This document shows positions 23,100 to 33,854 of a stretch of 64,000 bases of DNA, one piece after another. The notes below the pieces were generated by a model. The model was not told the DNA's origin. It did no database searches and saw nothing but the letters and a program-made list of their open reading frames with translations. This stretch comes from Alisma plantago-aquatica (Eukaryota > Streptophyta > Magnoliopsida > Alismatales > Alismataceae), in the NCBI GenBank assembly GCA_963693085.1, contig OY856411.1, positions 112,783,267 through 112,847,266 on the forward strand. The letters are read 5' to 3'. The first letter of the stretch is position 1; the number at the start of each line of letters is the position of its first letter. The position numbers and the translations under genes are program-made.

Positions 23100-24296
23100 C
23101 TAATTCATCCAATCATCATCCGAATGAGAAGTATCCCCAGGTAAATCTATTTGTGGTTCTACCACCCCAAGCTTATCATATTCTATGGGGTCTGGGGTAT
23201 CTTCATGCTGAGCATCCGTGTTGTAGTGGATTGTCCATCCTACCCCCTTGACGTCAACTCTCCCTTGAAAAGGGATTGTGGACAATATCGAATCATGCTG
23301 GTCCAATTCGTCATCATTAGTATACTCGCTCAAGAGGGATGCATTGCCATCATCACTTTCATCGAACAAATTGTTCCAAACCATGAATGGCTGACTGCTC
23401 AAAGCTAAAAGATGAGTCTCAATATCAGAGTTATCACTCTGGTCTGGTTCAATGTCTGACTCAAGCTCCTCAAACCAACCTTCTGGTTGTGAGGTGGTTT
23501 GACTATTCTGGTGAGGATAAGAGTGTTCATCATTGTCATCATAAAACCATTCATACATATGACTTATATCTTCCATTGGTTCATCAGTTGGGTCATCTGG
23601 ATAGGATGAAGGGCTTCCCCAAGTGGGTTGGTCTTCAAATAAAAATCTTGGTGAATCCAGTTGTTGGTCGGAATAGGACGTTGAGGCACACTCCTCTTCA
23701 GGCCCAATGGAATGGTCTTGATGACTAAAATCTTCATCGTTAGACGGTGGAACTTGCAACTGTGTGGTAACCAAATTGAGCTCCTTATCATGAAGTTGTT
23801 GGACTTGTGCAACAACATTTTCAAGATTCATCAATTCCACCCTGCTCTCTTATTGGAGACTCGCTGTATCAAACTGATGTGCTTGAATGAATCCTTGATC
23901 AGCAGTTTGAAGTATGCGTCTACTACAATCGGCAATCTCTGTGGCTACTTGGAGTTGATGATTCTGCCTTTCTAGTAGCTGTTGGAGTGGATAGACATTT
24001 TCTTGGAGATGAGGGCCTAAGTAGGTGAGTGTGTTGACACTTTCTCTGACCAAATCCACTACCTTAATCAGTTCTTGATCCCTTGATAGCACGGAAGTCA
24101 GGGGCTGACTGGCAGTCTCTGTTGTTGGAGCATCTACATATGATGACGGTGGGGGCGAATATAACTCAACGAGTTGCAAGGCACGACTTTCAATTATTTG
24201 CCAGCAGTCAAAACTACGGAAAAATTCAGGAGGATAGGGGGACAAGATGACTTGTCTTGCAGAAGCAAGATCCATGGCTGAAAAAGTATAAGACAA
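23100..24296 (-). pseudogene. Element H ORF1: acidic protein of unknown function with one in-frame stop
   Basis: ATG at 24296 opens a frame that runs to 23100 with a single TAA at 23850-23852, 399 codons in all. The N-terminal half (148 aa) has a Pro/Ser/Thr-rich patch and a Leu/Gln/Glu-rich segment likely to form a coiled coil. The C-terminal half is strongly acidic, rich in Asp, Glu, Ser, Gln and Pro, with no Cys/His cluster, and ends in HSDDDWMN. I do not recognise a family. It occupies the first-ORF position, just after the primer site, where gag normally sits. The two halves are in the same frame and separated only by the stop, so they were almost certainly one protein. Confidence 0.6.
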
Positions 24297-24418
24297 AGTA
24301 AAGCTATTAAGTATATATGAATGAGTATGTTTAAAACAAAGTAAGAACTATGCATATATATACAAGCTTAAAATTGACAAAACAAAATCTTTTAGGCGAA
24401 TAAACATGGAAAACCATG

Positions 24419-24436
24419 TCTCCGGAAACGGCGCAA
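24419..24436 (-). promoter_or_regulatory. Element H primer-binding site (tRNA-Asp type)
   Basis: The minus strand reads TTGCGCCGTTTCCGGAGA, close to the tRNA-Asp primer site used by Athila-type elements (TGGCGCCGTTGCCGGGGA). It lies six bases from the 5' LTR end. This fixes the element's orientation. Confidence 0.85.
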
Positions 24437-24442
24437 AAAAGT

Positions 24443-26317
24443 TGATATGGACCTAAATCATGCGTCCAGAAGGGAGGCAGACTCAGAAGAAATTGAACTT
24501 TAGATTAATAACTCAAAACCTTTAAGGACCCCTGCAACTTGATTACAGGGTCGAAGTAGATATACGAGGTCAAACACAAAGATGTGGTGACGTTTAGGAC
24601 GCTTGAGATCTCGCCCTTAAGGCAGATAAGCCAAGATGATAGTTGAGTAAAGTAGGGTCTAGAACTAGTCTAGCAAATTGTCATGAAAGGAAATAAAACA
24701 AAACAAAGAAAACAAAACAAAGTTTGCAAGATTCTACTAAATTAGAGAGAAAGAAGTTCTCGGCTATGTAACCTCATGTTGGGCAGTCTATGCACCCGTT
24801 CTCGGGTGTAGACAACCCTCAAACACCTCAACAAGCAACCTACATTCAAATCATAATACATATTGTGGTATATGTTCCTTGGGGTCATCCCACTAGCTCT
24901 CATGAAGCATGACTAAAACCCATCAATATCATGAATCCTCTCTTGAGGATGAAAAAACAGCCCCGTAGAATATTCAAGATGTCCATTGAGGTCTAGAATA
25001 TTCTAATGTGCCAGGAACAGACGTGATCCGGGTAGAACCAGGTAGTGGGCCCGACCGCGCCGGGCTGGGCCCAGGTTGCCCAAGGTCAACCATTCTACAC
25101 AGATCACCTTGAACCGTCCTCCTTTCAGATTTTGATCCAAACTAGCTTCTCTTATCTATTTCTACAACAAATCTCTCAATATAGGAAGAATTGCAAGCTC
25201 AAGCAAGAAAGAGATCAACCAAACTAGCAATCATAACCAAAAAGAGAAGACAGAACAAAAAACATACTAGATCTGAAATAAATTACTTGCTTATGGTAGA
25301 AGTACATAAATATGCCCAAAATGGGCTACATAGCCAAGGAGGAGCTCAACTAGCCATGGACAAGCATAGTTGGCACCAAACAAAGATGAATGAAAACCGT
25401 TGTACAGAAACAGAGGAGAACAATAGAAGAAAGGAGAAGAAGAAGAGATTTAGCCTGTAGAAGAGAGGTGGCTCTCGCTTCTTAGCCTCCGTATGAGCCG
25501 AATATCATCTTTGGGACATCCTCCTTGGTCTTCTAGACTCCTCAGCCTCCTTTCTCCTTGATTCCACCCCAAACAGCAGCTCGGTGGATGTGTGGAGGTG
25601 GAAGATGGCTGGAAATAGTGGGAAATGGGTGAACGGAGGTGGAAGTGATGATGGATGGAAGCTAACTAAAGAGACGGGTGCAAGACAAGTTCTCCATCCT
25701 TTCCGGGTCCTTTGAACTCTCCCACGGTGCTCTGGGTACCAAGAGGGGTTGGAACTACAAGGTGGAAACTCCTCAGATCGAAACCCCTCTCCAGGTCATG
25801 GGGGTGTGTCTTTATAGGCACATATCACTGACTTAGTACTACGGTCGAGGTGTGCACCAACTTAACTCAACAGTCACGGTCGCAGTCATGGTAGATGATT
25901 CGGTCAAGGGGGTCCGCAGTCACGGTCCTGCTAGCCACAATCATGGTCGCGGTCACGGTCGGGCTGCTATCACGATTGATTCTGTGATTGCGGCCAACCC
26001 TACAATCACGATGTCAGTTCGGGTCGCGGTCGAGGTGGATGCCTCGGTTATGGTCCTGATCACCTCAGTCGCGGTCGTGATGGATGGAAGCCTAGTTGTT
26101 GTAAAAACCATGTGTTGGGGATAAATCTTGGAGAATAGATGTCTTTTCAGGTTTGATGCCTGCAACTCCCAAAATTGGCTAGTTTGAGCAATTATCTATG
26201 AAAAGATATAAATTACTAAAAGATAATAAACATGGGATATTTTGGGCATATTAAGGCTATAGTGACACAAAACCATATAAAATTCTTAGCATAAATACAT
26301 AAATTTGGGTGTTATCA
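24443..26317 (-). repeat. Element H 5' LTR
   Basis: 1,875 bp. On the minus strand it starts TGATAACACC at 26317 and ends CCATATCA at 24443. The CpG-motif cluster (GGTCACGGTCGC type) is at 26090-25838 and the TATA box (TATAAAG on the minus strand) at 25816-25810, about 20 bp downstream. The target duplication GTGAG follows at 26318-26322. Confidence 0.9.
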
Positions 26318-26322
26318 GTGAG

Positions 26323-26601
26323 CAATATTTAGGTTGTACCTATTGTGTTAAGATCCTAGAATACATGTTCAGACATATGTAAACATCTCATTTCAATATA
26401 TAATTGTAATCCATGTTTTATTAATTCATTTTGTAAATATACATGTTGAATATTGAGAACGTTATGGTGTCTGAACTATAGTTGAATGTTCATGTATGCA
26501 CATATTACTTTCGCAACACACTCTAAAACAATTGGATAAAGTTCTTAGATTTGTCCTCTCGGACCTTCTAAGTCTCGCGACGGTAGAATCCGGGGACATT
26601 A
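26323..26601 (-). repeat. Element K right terminal inverted repeat (outer part)
   Basis: The reverse complement aligns with 5007 to about 5265. The inner continuation of the same repeat lies on the far side of the H insertion at about 8910-9022. Confidence 0.6.
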
Positions 26602-26610
26602 TATAACTAG

Positions 26611-27200
26611 AACGTCATCTTTGCCTCTTATGTGCTGGATGGACCAGTACATGTTTGGTGGAATGGGATAGCCCAGACCCATGACACTTCTACTTTGATA
26701 TGGAAATAGTTCTTGTTACTATTTCATGAGAAGTAAATCTACATTACTTCTCTAAAGAAGAAGGAATCAAAATTCTACAATCTGAAATAAGGTTCCCTAT
26801 CCATTCCTGCTTATGTGCAAATATTCATGTTGCTTGAGTGTTATTCTATTGGGATGATTTATGGTTTTATGGATGATATGTTCTTTTAAGGAATCAACTA
26901 CCATGTGGGTCATTCCTTTGAACCACAACTCCCTCTTACTTTCTAGAAAATGATTAAGAAAGCCTTAGTGGTTGAGTCATATCTTGATTTCCAAGCCCTC
27001 TCACAAAACAACAAGAGAAAGAACTTTGACCATGGAAAATGTCAGAATAATTGCAACCGTTTTTATCCCCATCATTCTCTTGGAAAGTTCCCATAAGGAA
27101 GGAGTGTGGTACCTAAGAATGGTAGGCTGGTAATCTTTCATGCACCTTGACCTAATCCACCTCTAAGAAACAACGACAAAAATCCTTAGGGTCGACATCC
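26611..27200 (+). pseudogene. gag: Element J gag, C-terminal part
   Basis: Resumes the frame cut at 5006: FASYVLDG, then VWWNGIAQ at the start, followed by a stretch matching the helical Gag core (SIPAYVQ, MLLECYS) with stops and shifts. Near the end a Lys/Asn-rich region is readable, but no intact zinc knuckle. Typical retrotransposon Gag, non-functional. Confidence 0.75.
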
Positions 27201-27239
27201 TCCACTGGAGTGGCATGATGGACATGTCTTTTCTATAGA

Positions 27240-29090
27240 TGTTGCTAATGTTGGTGATGATAACAAAGTAATTGGGGGTATTATACATGTTCATCTACAT
27301 TCTATAACATCTCTATTCGATTCTAGATCCTCAAATAGCTTTATATATTCTAAACTTGTTGAGACATCAAATCTAGAACCTACATATATGGACTAAATTC
27401 TTGATGTTAAGACTACTAGTGGTAGGATATACTCTCCTATTTAAAGACCTCACCCTTAGAACTATGCAAATTAGGCAAGATGTTTATAACTGAGTTCGTC
27501 CTCCTAAACATGATGGATTTCAACATCATTCTGGGTATGGAATGGTTGAAAAGGTTTAATGTAGCTTTAGTCGGTGTAGAGAAGAAGGTTAATTTACTTT
27601 ACATGGATCGTGAACAACTTTGTATAAAAGGAAGAAAATGTGAGGATAGATAATTCATCATCTTGTACATAAAAGAAGAAAAGCTTATCTCTCATGGATT
27701 TTGAGTTTACTTGGCATCCATTATCCTTTACCCTTCACCACCTCAGTTAGAAAATAATGATGTGGTTTGAAATTTCACTGATGTTTTTCAAAAGGAGCTA
27801 CCAGGTATCCACCCTTCTCGAGAGGTCAAGTTTTCCATCAATCTTGTACCAGGATCCGCCCCTATCTCAAAACATCCTTATCATATGCACCCATGGAGCT
27901 TGCAAAAGCAACTACTAGAACTTCTTGAGATGGGGTTTTTCTACCCCGGTGTCTCCTTAGGGATCTCTTATTCTATTTGTTAATAAGAAAGACAACTCTC
28001 TAAGGATGTACATTAATTATAGAATGTTGAACAAAGTGTCGGTGAAGAAGTATTATCCTATTCCACACATTGATGAGCTTTTTGATCAGTTGAGTCAGCT
28101 ATGATTTTGTATAAGATGGATAGCAATGCGGATACTATCAAATGCAAGTGAAAGATGAAGCTATACTAAACACAACTTTCCATACTCATTACATGCATTA
28201 TTAGTCTTAGTGATGCCTTTTAGGATGACTAATGACCCTTCCACCTTCAAGGGCCTAATGAATTGGGTCACCCACCCCTACCTTGATGACTTTGTAGTAG
28301 TGTTCATTGACGATGTTCTTGTCTACTTTAAGTCAATGGACCAACACTGCGAGCATATTTGGATTGTTCTACAGACCATTCATGAGAATAAGCTTTATGC
28401 CAAGTTTTAAAGTGTGAATTTTGGGTAAAAGAAGTGATGTTCTTAGGCCACGTGATATCCATTGGTCACATAGTTGTGGACCCAGCCAAAGTTGAAGTTG
28501 TGACTAATTGGCAACCTCCAAAGAATCCTTCTAATATTTGAAGTTTCTTGGGTCTTGTGGTTTATTGCATATAGTTTATTAAGAACTTTCTTGAGATGGC
28601 TCATCCTCTAACCAAGTTGACTCACAAGTACATCATGTTTATCTAGACCTTAGAATGTGAAAAGAGTTCTCTAATGATGAAGCGTTATTTGGCATCGACC
28701 CCCATTCCAGCCTTACCCATTAAAGGAAATCCTTATGTTCTATACATTGATGTATGTAGACATGAATTAGTTTGTGTTCTTTTGCAATAAAGACAACTTA
28801 TATCTTATGCATCCCACCAGCTAAAGACAAATGAATAAAATTAGATCATCCACGACCTTGAGCTTGTAGCTATTTTTCATTGCCTCAAGATTTTGAGGCA
28901 TTACATGTTTGTTGTAACAGTTCAAGATTTTCTACAACCATGATTCTTCTTTATTTTATAATGTAGAATTCCTTAAATCTGAGACAAAATCTAGTGGATG
29001 GAGTAATTCAAGTATTATGATTTCACAATCACTTATCACCTTGGAAAACCAAACATAGTCATTGATGACCTTAGTCATACGAAGGCTAGT
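27240..29090 (+). pseudogene. pol: Element J pol: protease, reverse transcriptase and RNase H remnants
   Basis: Protease: LFDSRSSNSFI near 27312, where the active-site DSG has become DSR, then NIILGMEWL near 27525. Reverse transcriptase: ELPGIHPSREV near 27797, LRMYINYRMLNKV near 27998, YYPIPHIDELFDQL, then an open stretch 28210-28410 with the catalytic FIDDVLVY motif. RNase H: FLGHVIS, FLGLVVY, LISYASHQLK and ending at YHLGKPN near 29040. Many stops and frameshifts are present. Integrase and the 3' LTR are missing; the sequence changes to element C material near 29090, so the 3' end of J was lost or deleted. Confidence 0.85.
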
Positions 29091-30388
29091 TTAGTTTTTC
29101 TTGCTCTTTTTATTGCATTTTTGCATAGCATGTAGTTAATTTCATGCAATTTTTGCCTAATTTTCAAAAAATTTGCTCCTTTTTGCCATGCATTGCATTT
29201 CATGTAGATTTTTTAGTAGTTTTTGCATGTTTTAGCTAGGATTTTCCTGTTTTACTACTTTAAGTACAATAATGTAGGTTTAAGATGTCATTGAAGGCAA
29301 ATTGGCACCATTTTGGCCAATTTTTCCCAAGCTTGAATATTCTTGCCCAAAAAGCATGTTGTGACTTGATCTCCACCGTTTGAAATGAAATTTGTAATCT
29401 TTTGACAAATGCATGCCATTCTCTTAGCTTTTATTTCTATATGGTCTTGTTTGTTGACTTTTTACAAGTGCACCACTTCTCTCGAAGTTTGTGAATGTTT
29501 TGGTTGAATCATGAAGTGAGCAAGCTACAAATGCTTAGATCCTATGGAATCACTTGATATAAATATGAATGTCATGTTGTTTTATCATGTGGTGTGATAT
29601 CATAATATGAAGTGTTGGATTAGCTTACATGCAAGAAATCTTATGTGGAAAACTACACTAATGACCCCTCTTTGATCCGACTATTCTTCCACCATCTTCA
29701 TACCTCTCTGTCTCATGAAAGCATGCCTTAGAGCACATATTCATCCTTGGCCACCTCTAAAATTTTGGGGTGGCCATATATTTATCTCCTCACTTCACTC
29801 TATCCACCACATTCCCTATCTACACTAAGGGAAAAGAAAAGAAAAGAAAAAGAAAGAAACAACAAAAAAAGGATGCTCCTATTTAAGAGCATTCAAATAA
29901 AGAAAAGATGAGTGTTCTATGTAATAGCACTCCAAAAACCTTTCCGCAACCCTTTCTTCTACTTTCATACCCATTGAGCTAGAAAACATCAAATTTAGCT
30001 CACTTTACCCTTTTCCACAACCACGTGGGTCATTTAGTGTGGTTAGAGGCATAAGATTGAATGCATGAAAGTGAAACAATACTCCTAGTCATCTTTGATT
30101 AACACCAACATGATACGGTTTACCCGGAATAATATGAAGGACATATGGGCATCTTGTGTATTATATGCTTTATATTTGAAGTTTGTATGTTCAATGCTCA
30201 TTTAATGATGGGTATGTGAAAGAGGAGAGGAGAGAGGTGGAACACATGCACTTAGTCACTTCCAGGACCATGTAGTGAATAATTTTCTGTTGCTATTCAT
30301 TTGTCATTCTTGTTGATTGAAGGAAAACTTAAAAGAGAGATTGAGTTGGAGCATACTTGAGGAAAAGTATGTTTTAAGTTTGCAGTGG
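29091..30388 (+). mobile_element. Element C interior, 3' untranslated end, with polypurine tract
   Basis: Non-coding sequence ending in ACTTGAGGAAAAGTATG and then GTTTTAAGTTTGCAGTGG (30371-30388), the Athila/Tat-type leader and polypurine tract, directly before the LTR start TGATGTAGCCC. A purine-rich simple tract (AAAAGAAAAG type) lies at about 29829-29872. The coding part of C is absent, and the left edge at about 29090 is the change from J sequence rather than a defined terminus. Confidence 0.65.
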
Positions 30389-30784
30389 TGATGTAGCCCT
30401 ATTTTGGGGCTCCATCTCGTGCCATTTTGTACTTTAATCACATCTAAACAAGTTAGATTGCAATTAATTCCCCCAATATGTGTTTTACTATCAAATGCGC
30501 TTATGGATGTTCTTTGCACTATTTTTAGGTACTTAGACCATACCTTGGATGGATGAGAGAGAAGGAAGGAGTTCTAGGGTTCCTCCACTCATGGAGGGGT
30601 CCAAAGAAGGCCGCAAAAACTCCCTCAACCTACCCCTAATGGCCATGAGTCATCATCAAGCAAAGAAACCCATGGATGATGAAAGATGAAGTTCAATTGC
30701 CTATTGCAGACCCCAAAATGGCCATGGGCATACCCCCACGGTGATGTCTTTTATGGTGAAGAATCATTAGAATCAATAGGGACT

Positions 30785-31240
30785 TGCACCCAACTTACCA
30801 CAACCGTGGCCATCAGCTCGAAAGTGTCCCATTGTCGATACTACGGTCGTGGCCACCAACACGGTCGTGGCCAACAGAGGAGAAGACGGTCTTACCCCCC
30901 ACAACGGTCGTGGGAATTTTGCACAAGAACCCCCTGAATCAATAGAGAGTTGCACTTAAACACCCCCGACCATGGCCATCCACCATGGACGTGGCCTTTG
31001 AAGATCAACTTGCCCGTGTTGTGGCCCCACGATCAAGGTCCCCTCCTCCAAAATGGCCATGTTACTCACCACGGCCATGGTGCTACTCACCCAACACGAC
31101 TGTGGCACTCCGCCACGGTCATAGCCACCTTCTACTTAGCATCTTCACTATCCTTTCCACACCATGCCCATGTCCACTCCCCACGACCGTCCCATACCAC
31201 CCCCACCACGGACATGGCCGGTCAACACGGCCGTGGTGAC
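30785..31240. repeat. Element C U3 motif cluster (CCACGGCCGTGG type)
   Basis: About fifteen imperfect copies of CACGGTCGTGGCC, CCACGGCCATGG and related dyads. Several have decayed to CATGG, as expected from C-to-T change at methylated CpG. The cluster ends about 70 bp before TATATATA at 31313-31320. Confidence 0.8.
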
Positions 31241-33049
31241 CAACCAACCCTACCTATTTTTACATTGTTTTTCCTATTCTACCCCCACTTACCCTAATGC
31301 TTCCCCACCACCTATATATACATAGGTTGTAGCTGGGGCATGAAGGTTAGCTCCTTCTAGCCACCATTACTCCTCTCCACCCACTCCTTGAGCATCTAGT
31401 GCATTCCCCTTGCATTTATGTTGAGATGACTCGTCTCGCAAAAATAGGATCAACGAATGCGGAAGCGTTTAACTAACAGCGGAATTTAGAAAAATCACTA
31501 AAATTTAAAACTTTTTAAGAAAAGATCTTTAAACCATAAAACTCCTTTATAATGAACAAGATAAACAGTTTACATCATAAAATCACCTATCGAGTGATTA
31601 TATACATCCAGATACAAAATCTCGAGGCTTAAAGGCAAAAACCTCAGACCTATTGACTCCTAGGACCTGATAGTACAGAGACGACATAAGACATACTAAC
31701 TACAGGACTTGACAGTCAGTATCTCCACCTGAGATTCACTGCTACCCCTGGTGTTGCTACTGCTGACACTATTCACCCTCACATTGGTTTCTCCGTCCTC
31801 GACGTACACCTAAAAAGTACAAACCTACGGGAGTGAGACAATATGAACAATTGTCCCAGCGAGAGTTATAACTCTCCGCTAGAAGCTTTGTTATAGCAAA
31901 TAAAAGAATAACATAAGCAAAGTTATTTAAATCATTCAGCAACAAGCTTAGAAATAAGTAAAGCATCCTTTACTTAAGCAATCACTTTATTAAAGAATAT
32001 AAAGAACATGTATGCTAAATTTTAAATAGACTATTAATGTAAACAATGTAACATCAATCATTGTTTCTCGTAGTTCAACCTAAGCAGTTATGCTACACGG
32101 TTGATTATGTTTTACAAACATTATTATGCCCTGCGGAGATGAGGTATACCGCTCATACTCCAACCGATCACTACTAAGTCGCATCGGTATCATACATAGG
32201 TCATCAAAAGCGCTGTATTCTTATGACCTCATCTTCCTCACTCAGTGTGAGGATCAACATGCAGGACATCTAGTATCTCTGCTAAGATAGCTTACCAGGG
32301 TATTCTGGCACTTCGCTATTAGAGTCACAGTGGCATTCTGTACTCTCTTCGCCATCGAAAGATCTCTTGTTTATCTCTAATCGATGCGGTATTTAAAGAT
32401 TCCCTCGGGAGATTTGTGATACATCACCCCGGCATAAACATATAGTGAAGGGTTGATAGATTAAGGTACATCTACATCAATTCCTACACTAGGACGTAAG
32501 GATATTCGCGTCCATATTCCCCCACATACTCAAAAGTATGTGATCCAGGAGTTCCCTTAGGAAAACCTGTTTCACCCTCATTTAGCTTCTGACAATGATG
32601 GATCTATGATCAGGGCTCTACATGATATAATTATACTTGATTAGTTAGGTACATTTCAGCATTCTTTTAGCATCAAGCATGTTTCCAAGCATTTAACTAT
32701 TAAAACACTGCTATATAAGAAGAATACTAAATGTATCAATTCTAACTCACATCAGTTATCAAATGGATATCAATTCTTAATCATATCATCATAAGTCATC
32801 TAATCAGCATGACCTTGATTTTACTCATGGCTCTTACAGCCTATCAATCTCTTATGTTGCCACTTAAACTAGGCAACATAGTATGTCACTTTTCATAAAG
32901 CTAATAACATGATTTCAATGAATATGATATCATAACCCTTACCTGGGTATGATTACCTCTTGCTAACCACCTGCACGATTAGTATAATTGAGGATATGCA
33001 TATATAACAATATCATCACAATACCAAAACTTTTCATTTTCTTTATAGG

Positions 33050-33130
33050 GCATCACAGCCGTGCTTCCTTGAACGGTCGTGCAAGGGGAAGCTACCATGG
33101 CCGTGCTCCTTAGCACGGGCGTGCTAAGAT
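33050..33130. repeat. Element F TATA-proximal CpG dyads (3' LTR)
   Basis: Copies of CAGCCGTGC, GAACGGTCGTGC, CATGGCCGTGC and GCACGGGCGTGC within 80 bp, about 45 bp upstream of the likely TATA box on the minus strand. The counterpart in the 5' LTR is at about 42708-42790, where the first copy is a perfect CACGGCCGTG. Confidence 0.75.
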
Positions 33131-33854
33131 CAATAGTATACCTTGATTTGTTTCTAGGATTAGGGTTTATTTACCTCATTAGGGATATTAAACACCTTTA
33201 GCTTACAAGGCATAAAGGTTCCTCATGTTATGATTCATTCATAGGGTTTCATGCTCAAAGGCATAACCCAGAATTACTCCATTTATTACATCACCCTAAA
33301 TTAGGGTTTACTATTCACATAACAAGTTATTACCTAGAGTTAGAGTTTACTATTCACTTCATAGTGAATTGAGCCCATAGCATCATCATGTATGAAAATT
33401 ATTATCATTGATACCCTCAAATTAGGTTAAGATTCATCAATTATCATAATTAGGGTTTCCATGATCTCACCTTGATGGATCATACCCTAATCATGTACAT
33501 TCTTACATATTGAAGGTATGCTACTTGATTCTCATTCATATTAGGATCCTTCTCTCTCCTCTTACTAATATATGATGTTTACATCACTATAGATTAGCTT
33601 AGGTCAATTCAACTTTGATTAACATACGTCAAGTCATCACCATTATGGTCATTAGGGTTTGCTTGATCAAGGGGTATTTGTCTACTTGAACCCTTCAAGG
33701 GTACATTGGTAATGTACACCATTGATCACAAAATAGGTCAACTACTAATTACTTAACCCCTTAATGTCTTTAGGTATCATTAGGGTTTGAGTTAATCAAC
33801 CATTGGACCATCTAAGCCTTCAAAGCATTAAGCAATCTCAACCCTAAAAGTACC

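Larger units (their letters stand above)
9028..26317 (-). mobile_element. Element H: Athila-like LTR retrotransposon without pol
   Basis: The ends are TGATAACACC and ATATCA on the minus strand, with a perfect 5-bp target duplication GTGAG at 9023-9027 and 26318-26322. The 5' LTR is 24443-26317, the 3' LTR is 9028-18303 (interrupted by E), and the interior is 18304-24442. The primer site matches tRNA-Asp, as in Athila elements, and a purine-rich GTTTAAGCTTGGGGTGGT abuts the 3' LTR. The interior carries an acidic ORF and an Athila-type ORF. There is no protease, reverse transcriptase or integrase, so the element is non-autonomous. The first 330 bp of the two LTRs are about 88-90 percent identical by eye. 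Confidence 0.88.
5007..26601. mobile_element. Element K: long-terminal-inverted-repeat element inside J gag, carrying nested H and E
   Basis: K interrupts the gag of J. The 5' end (TAACATCTCC from 5007) and the reverse complement of the 3' end (TAATGTCCCC, ending at 26601) align for about 430 bp, through a shared CGAGACTT and AGGTCCGAG-like block, CATACATGAAC, GGATCT, CAATAGGT and CATACGTGAAA. Without H and its target duplication, K is about 4.3 kb. The flanks CCTCAATTG (4998-5006) and TATAACTAG (26602-26610) occupy the same codon phase, as a decayed 9-bp duplication would, which would suit a Mutator-like element. No transposase was found. Alternatively it is a pair of inverted LTR fragments, since the terminus resembles a Ty3 LTR start. 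Confidence 0.55.

Noticed and set aside
29829..29872. Purine-rich AAAAGAAAAG tract as a polypurine tract
   Set aside because: No LTR start follows it. The real tract of C is at 30371-30388, directly before TGATGTAGCC.
30686..31297. Pro/His-rich ORFs in LTR C
   Set aside because: They arise from the CCACGGCCGTGG cluster and differ in frame. No start context or domain supports them.
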